Shown here: one piece after another, positions 35,911 to 40,838 of the stretch
Position numbering within the stretch: the first letter of the stretch is position 1
How the letters are laid out: each line of letters opens with the position of its first letter
DNA from: Paraglaciecola hydrolytica
Lineage (GTDB): Bacteria; Pseudomonadota; Gammaproteobacteria; Enterobacterales; Alteromonadaceae
Length of the DNA: 40,838 nucleotides
NCBI RefSeq assembly: GCF_001565895.1
Contig: NZ_LSNE01000009.1
Location: forward strand, 189,683 to 230,520
Direction: 5' to 3'
Notes under the pieces: model-generated
The model's input: the letters and a program-made list of their open reading frames with translations, nothing else
Databases searched by the model: none
What the model was told of the DNA's origin: nothing
Translations under genes and position numbers: made by a program

Positions 35911-36180
35911 ATGTCACTAACTAATGTAGAAAGTGCAAAAATCTTAGCTGATTTTGGTGTTAAAGAAGGCGATACAGGTTCACCTGAAGTACAAGTTGCT
36001 TTGTTAACTAACAACATCAACAAATTACAAGGTCACTTTGCTAAGCACAAGAAAGATCACCACTCACGTCGTGGTTTATTGCGCATGGTAAGTCAACGTC
36101 GTAAATTACTTGACTACTTGAAAAGCAAAAACGTTGAGCGTTATCAGACTCTTATTGAAAAACTAGGCTTACGTCGTTAA
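35911..36180 (+). CDS. rpsO: 30S ribosomal protein S15, 89 aa
   Basis: The ATG at 35911 follows GGAG by 6 nt; an in-frame TTG four codons earlier is rejected. The protein has the standard 89-residue length and conserved blocks [48 protein letters not shown] and a terminal LGLRR. S15 is a primary binder of 16S rRNA helices 20-22. It ends in a strong terminator. No pnp follows, unlike the common rpsO-pnp order. Confidence 0.97.
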   Translation: MSLTNVESAKILADFGVKEGDTGSPEVQVALLTNNINKLQGHFAKHKKDHHSRRGLLRMVSQRRKLLDYLKSKNVERYQTLIEKLGLRR

Positions 36181-36193
36181 GACTGGTTTTATT

Positions 36194-36221
36194 AAAAAAA
36201 GACGCCTCGGCGTCTTTTTTT
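36194..36221 (+). terminator. Intrinsic terminator after rpsO
   Basis: A7 precedes GACGC (36201-36205), loop CCTCGG region, GCGTC (36210-36214), then T7. It lies 14 bp after the rpsO stop, ending the transcript before any downstream gene. The A-tract would also allow termination from the other strand. Confidence 0.92.
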
Positions 36222-36289
36222 ATGTCTGGAATAAAGCTGGGGTATCTTGATAACGCTACGCTAGGAATTTAGCGTATGTTCAGAGTCCG

Positions 36290-37747
36290 CTATTGTTTGC
36301 TCTTCTTCCATAAATTCTGAAATTTGGTAAAACAAAAATAACTGTATGGATTCCAGTGGCTGGGGATCAAATCGAGATTTTTACGTTCTGCAAAATTGGA
36401 ACAAAGTTTACTGAGGATCGCTTCTAAACGCTCTGGACTGATAACCGAAAACTTTTTGCGGGTGGTGGCAAAATAGAGATTATTCTCAATGGGCACCACT
36501 ATACGTTTTCCCACTGAGTTAAAGGTCAGATGGCGGGTGGCGGTACGGCAAACCGGTACAAAGGGGTTTTTAGGATTGAGCGCAAAAACGATGGCGTATT
36601 CATAGCGCTCTAAATCCTGATTCTCTCTGTCTTTGGGGATGTAAGTAATACCAAAGCCTTGAGGGAAATGGCCAACAATACTAATAAAGTGCTGGGTGGC
36701 TTCAGCGTTAATTGATTTCATTTGCGCTGCTTTATCTAGTACTAAGGTCGCTTTGGGCAAGTTGTTTAAATTGGATTCTTTTTTAGTTGAAAACACCACA
36801 GAAGCGTAAATTTGTGGGATCTTAAGTAGGTTACCTTCGGCCATTTTGGGCTTAATCGAATCTGTTAACAGGCTTTTAGTAAACTGTAATCGTGCTTTTT
36901 CATTTTCATCAAAGAGTTTTTTTTCTTCTCGGCTGTTGCCCCGATATGTGACCAAACCTACGCCATGTATTAGATAGTTTAATGATTGTTGATAATTTAT
37001 TTTCAACAGGGCAATACGATCGTCATTTTCGAGGACACGGTATTCGTCTAAATTCCCCTCAGGACCTTTAAGGATCAACTGGGCTAAAGGATGTTGCAGG
37101 CCAATATCTTGGATCAAAGCCGCTAAAATAATAGGTACACATACGTCACGTTGAAAAACGGACATGCCTTTTTCTTCTTCACTAAAACGTAGCTCATCTT
37201 GGTATTTTTGTAAGATGTAGCTATTTGTTATTATTTCCTCGTCCAGTAATTTATCCAATAACCTAAGCGCTAATACACCTTTATAAGCAGGTTTTAACTT
37301 TTGATGTAACTCAGGTAATTTTGCGCCTTCGTGGGGTGATAATAACAATAGGGTGCCGAGGAATTTGGCACTATCGGTTTGTGTGTCTTGGTAATCGCAG
37401 CCTTCGCTTAACAATAATATGCTTTCACATAATTTATAAACGCGCTCTTGGCGTTCTTGCTGGGCAAGTTTTTGTATTTTAGTTTCTTCGTTAAGTAAAT
37501 ATTCTGCGCTTTGTAATTCTACTGCAAGTTTGGTTTTATCTTTTGAGTTGGCATTTTCGAGTGCTACGCGAGCTTCTTTTACTTGCGCAGTGAGATGTTG
37601 TTTTTTAGCGATTTCTTTGTCGGCATCAATGAAATATAAAGCCGCATGTTCATACATCGAATCTTTGACTGAGGTATTGCTATGGATATATTTGATGACG
37701 CTGGTTACTTCTTTGGTGTAACTGGACTCACCCATTGGGCCGTGCAT
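36290..37747 (-). CDS. Uncharacterised protein, possibly a degenerate HD-domain protein, 485 aa
   Basis: The ATG at 37747 has AAGG 7 nt upstream. Residues about 45-105 are charged and helical (a likely coiled coil), and the middle is helical with AALIQDIGLQHPLAQLILKG near 213-232. This recalls the HD-phosphohydrolase pattern but lacks its metal-binding His-Asp pair. The last third is beta-rich with RTATRHLTFNSVGKRIVVPIENN. No signal peptide or membrane helix is visible. I do not recognise a family and the HD resemblance is weak. It occupies the place where pnp is often found and is followed on the same strand, upstream of it, by a SpoIIAA-like gene 108 bp away. Confidence 0.7.
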   Translation of the reverse strand: MHGPMGESSYTKEVTSVIKYIHSNTSVKDSMYEHAALYFIDADKEIAKKQHLTAQVKEARVALENANSKDKTKLAVELQSAEYLLNEETKIQKLAQQERQERVYKLCESILLLSEGCDYQDTQTDSAKFLGTLLLLSPHEGAKLPELHQKLKPAYKGVLALRLLDKLLDEEIITNSYILQKYQDELRFSEEEKGMSVFQRDVCVPIILAALIQDIGLQHPLAQLILKGPEGNLDEYRVLENDDRIALLKINYQQSLNYLIHGVGLVTYRGNSREEKKLFDENEKARLQFTKSLLTDSIKPKMAEGNLLKIPQIYASVVFSTKKESNLNNLPKATLVLDKAAQMKSINAEATQHFISIVGHFPQGFGITYIPKDRENQDLERYEYAIVFALNPKNPFVPVCRTATRHLTFNSVGKRIVVPIENNLYFATTRKKFSVISPERLEAILSKLCSNFAERKNLDLIPSHWNPYSYFCFTKFQNLWKKSKQ

Positions 37748-37855
37748 AATATTACCTTCTTCTAGGGCGTGTACCGATTAAACCAAGTGCTACTGTAGTA
37801 CATAAAAAGCCTGTTTAGCCATTCTGTAAAAAATAGAGCAGTTCTAACATTGTAT

Positions 37856-38293
37856 TTAACACGTTTTTTCAGTGTTTATTGCGTTAGCTATAAAGTCCTC
37901 GATAAAGGCAATGGCTTGTTGTTTAGTTTCGAAAAACTGTTGGTTTTCTAACGTTGGTAAGTCACTGTTATTGCGTATCATATTCACTTGATTAGTTAAT
38001 AGTGCCGAATTCATTCGAAAGGCAGATATTACACAGCCTCGTTTAGATGCTTCTTTGTGTAATAGATTGGACGTTTGTTGGGCTTCTGCTGTCAAAGCCT
38101 CAAGGTTTTTGAAATCTCCAAAATGTCCCCAAGGACCAGGCTCTAGTTGATCGATCAGCAAATAAAAATCTTTGTTATACCGTGCGGCAAAACTGTTACC
38201 CACGGCCCCAGAGACAACCGCACAAACTATACGATTTTCTATGCTGAGCCGATAACTGGCATACCTATCTTGATAGCTTAAAACAGTAGTCAT
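37856..38293 (-). CDS. SpoIIAA/STAS-like domain protein, 145 aa
   Basis: A short single-domain protein with alternating strands and helices: RLSIENRIVCAVVSGAVGNSFAARY, a central LLIDQLEPGPWGHFGDFKNLEALTAEA, and a C-terminal helix QQAIAFIEDFI. The pattern of a first strand, an acting-subject loop and GDFKNLEAL fits the STAS-like (SpoIIAA-like) proteins common in marine gammaproteobacteria, whose role is not well defined. The ribosome site is weak. The gene stands between the antiporter and the 485-aa gene on the same strand. Confidence 0.65.
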   Translation of the reverse strand: MTTVLSYQDRYASYRLSIENRIVCAVVSGAVGNSFAARYNKDFYLLIDQLEPGPWGHFGDFKNLEALTAEAQQTSNLLHKEASKRGCVISAFRMNSALLTNQVNMIRNNSDLPTLENQQFFETKQQAIAFIEDFIANAINTEKTC

Positions 38294-38380
38294 TTGAGTG
38301 CTTCATATTTAATCCTTTAATCATAGGCAAACTATTGATATAAAACATATTTGTCAATAAAAAATAGTAATGATTGTTTA

Positions 38381-40273
38381 TTAAATCACAGTGTATTTAG
38401 TTTCGCTAATCTTCTGGGTTTTTTTATCCACGATGCTATCAGTCGTTTGCACCTGACTATCAGGCTCAATTGGCGTCTCGACCACTTTTTTCTCTGCGGT
38501 GATCAGGCTGATAATACGCCAATCAGCTTTGGGTTTAAGGTTGTTATTGGTGGTAAACAAGTGGGCATGGCCATTAAGGTCAATTGCAGCCAACTTAAGA
38601 GAGCGCTCGGCGTATTCATGTTGATATGACTCGTAATTAAATTCTTCGCTTAAGCGGGTGCTTTTTATTTTTGCGCCTTTTGTTACCCAACTGGCTAACT
38701 TGCCATAGGTAATGTCGTCGGCAAATAGCCCAAGATTTTTAGTATAAGATCCTGCTACTTGATGGCTAGGACGTTGTTGTTGTTCATTGTTACTTAAACC
38801 CAGTACGGTGCCTTTACCCATTTCATATTCAAAATGGTAGGTTAACATGGGGTTTAATTGTTTGTAGGGGGACATGATCAAGACTCTACGGTAAGCAGTG
38901 AGATCAATTTTACGTGATGCATGATCAGACATAGGATTACCAAAATAGGTGGAAATATTATCCATCCTAGCCAAACGCAAAGCATCCCAGTTAGTATCTG
39001 TGAGCAAAACTGGAATGTTGTATTCACGTAATTCTTTGGCAAACATGCGGTTAAATTGGCCGGCCCCAAAGATTAAAAATCCATTAGGGGCGGGAGAACG
39101 CATTTTCAAATATTCAGCGACCTTGACCGAAGTCAGACTTTGGATCACTACCGTGGTGATGATCACCAAAAATACCATAGGTACTAATAAATCAACTTGC
39201 TCGTAGTTTAGCGCTTCAAGTTTTAAAGCAAACAGCGCCGATACCGCCGCGGCAACAATACCTCGTGGGGCTATCCAACTGAGTAAGGCGAGTTCTCGCC
39301 AATTAAGTCCCGTGCCAAAGGATGAGGCCATTACCGACAATGGCCTAGCAACAAACATGATTACAATCAATACGACAATAGAGCCCCAACCTACATGGAT
39401 AATCGAATCAATATTGATGCGAGAAGCGAGCAAAATAAATAAACCGGATATCAGCAATACACTTAAGGTTTCTTTGAATTCGAGAATGTCATCTACATCC
39501 ACATTACGCATATTGGCCAGTACCATGCCCATCACAGTGACTGTGAGCAGGCCTGATTCGTGAGCCAACAAGTTAGAGCCTGCAAAGGCACCAAGCATAA
39601 TGGTGAGAATGGCGGTATTAATAAGGTAATGGGGAACCCAGTTGTTGCGTAACATTTGCCCCATTAAATAACCTATTGATGCACCTATGCCAAAGCCAAC
39701 GGCCAAGGTTAAACCAAAGGCATAAAGCGTATGTGATATGGCATCTTGAGTAGCCACTAAGTATTCAAAAACTAATACAGCTAACAAGGCACCGATAGGA
39801 TCAATGACAATGCCTTCCCAACGTAATATGTTGGATATTTTACTACTAGGGCGCACGGTTCTAAGCATAGGTACGATAACGGTGGGGCCGGTAACCGTGA
39901 GAATAGCGCCCAGTAAAAAGGCCATTTGCCACGACATACCCAAAGCAAAATGGGCTACGGGTGCCACAATCAACCAAGTAATGATGACGCCCACAGTACA
40001 TAAATTACGTACCATAGAGCCGTGCCCGCTTAAGTCTTCAAATTTGAGGGTTAAGGCTCCCTCAAACAGTATGATGGCCACCGCCAACGACACGACAGGG
40101 AATAACAAGTCCCCAAACAGGTTGTCAGCATTAATTAAGCCGGTAACTGGACCTACTATGATACCTACTACTAGCAAGGGTAAAATGGCTGGGATCTTAA
40201 TTTTGTAGGCAAAAAACTGACAGGCTATAGAGATTAAACCAACAGCAACTAGGGGAATTATTGGGTCGTTCAA
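38381..40273 (-). CDS. CPA-type sodium(potassium)/proton antiporter with C-terminal TrkA-N-like domain, 630 aa
   Basis: About 12 membrane helices fill residues 1-390, with the exchanger signatures ILFEGALTL, LTVTGPTVIVPML, WEGIVIDPIGALLAVLVFE (the acidic ion-binding pair) and SWIAPRGIVAAAVSALFALKL. A Rossmann-like segment starts near residue 400 (FLIFGAGQFNRMFAKEL) and resembles the TrkA-N/RCK domains that gate transport with nucleotide. The last ~130 residues form a soluble tail ending in a Thr/Gln-rich stretch. It should exchange Na+ or K+ for H+ at the inner membrane. The ATG at 40273 begins just before the first helix. Confidence 0.9.
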   Translation of the reverse strand: MNDPIIPLVAVGLISIACQFFAYKIKIPAILPLLVVGIIVGPVTGLINADNLFGDLLFPVVSLAVAIILFEGALTLKFEDLSGHGSMVRNLCTVGVIITWLIVAPVAHFALGMSWQMAFLLGAILTVTGPTVIVPMLRTVRPSSKISNILRWEGIVIDPIGALLAVLVFEYLVATQDAISHTLYAFGLTLAVGFGIGASIGYLMGQMLRNNWVPHYLINTAILTIMLGAFAGSNLLAHESGLLTVTVMGMVLANMRNVDVDDILEFKETLSVLLISGLFILLASRINIDSIIHVGWGSIVVLIVIMFVARPLSVMASSFGTGLNWRELALLSWIAPRGIVAAAVSALFALKLEALNYEQVDLLVPMVFLVIITTVVIQSLTSVKVAEYLKMRSPAPNGFLIFGAGQFNRMFAKELREYNIPVLLTDTNWDALRLARMDNISTYFGNPMSDHASRKIDLTAYRRVLIMSPYKQLNPMLTYHFEYEMGKGTVLGLSNNEQQQRPSHQVAGSYTKNLGLFADDITYGKLASWVTKGAKIKSTRLSEEFNYESYQHEYAERSLKLAAIDLNGHAHLFTTNNNLKPKADWRIISLITAEKKVVETPIEPDSQVQTTDSIVDKKTQKISETKYTVI

Positions 40274-40376
40274 AACAGATCCTCATGAACAACAAATCAG
40301 ATTATTAGATCAGAACATAGGCACAGGCCTAAGATCAATCTTTATCCCAAAAAAGCCTTATTAGGTGCTGTAAAAA

Positions 40377-40410
40377 CAAAACCCAAATCGAGTTTGGGTT
40401 TTGTTTTTTG
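40377..40410. terminator. Bidirectional intrinsic terminator downstream of the PspB-like gene
   Basis: CAAAACCCAAA (40377-40387) pairs with TTTGGGTTTTG (40393-40403) around the 5-nt loop TCGAG. It is followed by T6 on the plus strand and by T5 on the minus strand. It lies 23 bp beyond the stop of the 88-aa gene and insulates the antiporter, whose upstream region is 40274-40376. Confidence 0.85.
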
Positions 40411-40425
40411 AAAATTTCGCGGGTA

Positions 40426-40692
40426 CTAATTAATTCGTGATTTTTCGGTGGAGCGTAAATCAGATATCTCTTGAGATAATTGATATTTTTTATCTGTGAC
40501 TATGGCTTCAAGTACTTCTAGTCTGGATTTTACCGCAGCTAATTCATTCAGCACATTGGTTTTTTCTGAACTGTTTAAACTTGCATTCAATTTCGCCATA
40601 TCTTTTTTGTGTGAGGTCCAAGTGCCAATCACCACAATGGGCAATACAAACGCAAATAAAATAATTAATACAAACGTCATGCCTTCATCCAT
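40426..40692 (-). CDS. Small membrane protein resembling PspB, 88 aa
   Basis: One N-terminal membrane helix (MTFVLIILFAFVLPIVVIGTW) is followed by a cytoplasmic coiled coil (LNELAAVKSRLEVLEAIVTDKK). The arrangement, the VLP motif in the helix and the length follow phage-shock protein B, which in Enterobacteria works with PspC in envelope-stress signalling. The sequence is diverged and neither pspA nor pspC is next to it, so the call is tentative. AAGGAG lies shortly before the ATG. The 146 bases to the right edge show no further gene. Confidence 0.6.
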   Translation of the reverse strand: MDEGMTFVLIILFAFVLPIVVIGTWTSHKKDMAKLNASLNSSEKTNVLNELAAVKSRLEVLEAIVTDKKYQLSQEISDLRSTEKSRIN

Positions 40693-40838
40693 TTTTATTC
40701 TCCTTAAATTTGCTTAATAAAGTTTAGATAAATATAAAACAACCTTAATATGCAGAGCAGGGATTAGGCCAATTATTATTTTCTATTAAAATCAATATGT
40801 TGGATTAAATATTAGGAAAACTGGTGAAATTTATTTAG

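Noticed and set aside
1-40838. CRISPR arrays, insertion sequences, prophage or rRNA genes
   Set aside because: No regularly spaced short repeats, transposase or integrase motifs, terminal repeats or rRNA-like sequence were seen.

Overview
The window looks like chromosome of a marine gammaproteobacterium of the order Alteromonadales (Alteromonas/Paraglaciecola/Glaciecola type). The reasons are a moderately low GC content, a rimP-nusA-infB-rbfA-truB core operon with gamma-type proteins, long TonB-dependent receptors of the Xanthomonas/Caulobacter class, and a beta-glucan (laminarin-type) utilisation locus beside flavin-dependent 'tryptophan halogenase' genes. The assignment comes from reading protein motifs, not from a database search.

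Layout. (1) 1-3787, minus strand: three tightly packed halogenase-family genes. The two outer ones have canonical motifs; the middle one has lost nearly every catalytic and FAD-binding signature. (2) 4163-7462: a divergent TonB-dependent receptor. (3) 7652-11424, minus strand: an operon of GH1 beta-glucosidase, GPH-type sugar symporter and LacI-type repressor. (4) 11822-17427: a GH3 lipoprotein and a GH16 lipoprotein with three C-terminal repeats. (5) 17543-23966: a second receptor, a fourth halogenase, a SapC-family protein and an FIH-like cupin/JmjC hydroxylase. (6) 24069-27195: an MscS-like channel, a membrane-less MgtE-like protein and a full MgtE. (7) 27266-33707: the rimP-nusA-infB-rbfA-truB operon with a structured leader. 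(8) 33733-40692: a small hypothetical protein, HPF, a secreted protein, rpsO, an unrecognised 485-aa protein, a SpoIIAA-like protein, a CPA-type antiporter and a PspB-like membrane protein.

How the genes work together. Outer-membrane lipoprotein GH16 and GH3 enzymes would cut beta-glucan, the receptors would import oligosaccharides, the GPH symporter would carry them across the inner membrane, and GH1 would finish hydrolysis. Three near-identical 14-bp operators (TGAAAGCGCTTACA or one mismatch) lie in front of receptor 1, the GH1 operon and GH16. For the GH1 and GH16 promoters the operator is 3 nt downstream of the -10 box in the same orientation. This ties the locus to the LacI-type regulator encoded inside it.

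The part most likely to be new is the flavoprotein component: four halogenase-family proteins, one a pseudoenzyme, sit in a sugar-utilisation locus with no flavin reductase and no secondary-metabolite genes visible. One cassette also carries SapC and a predicted 2-oxoglutarate hydroxylase.
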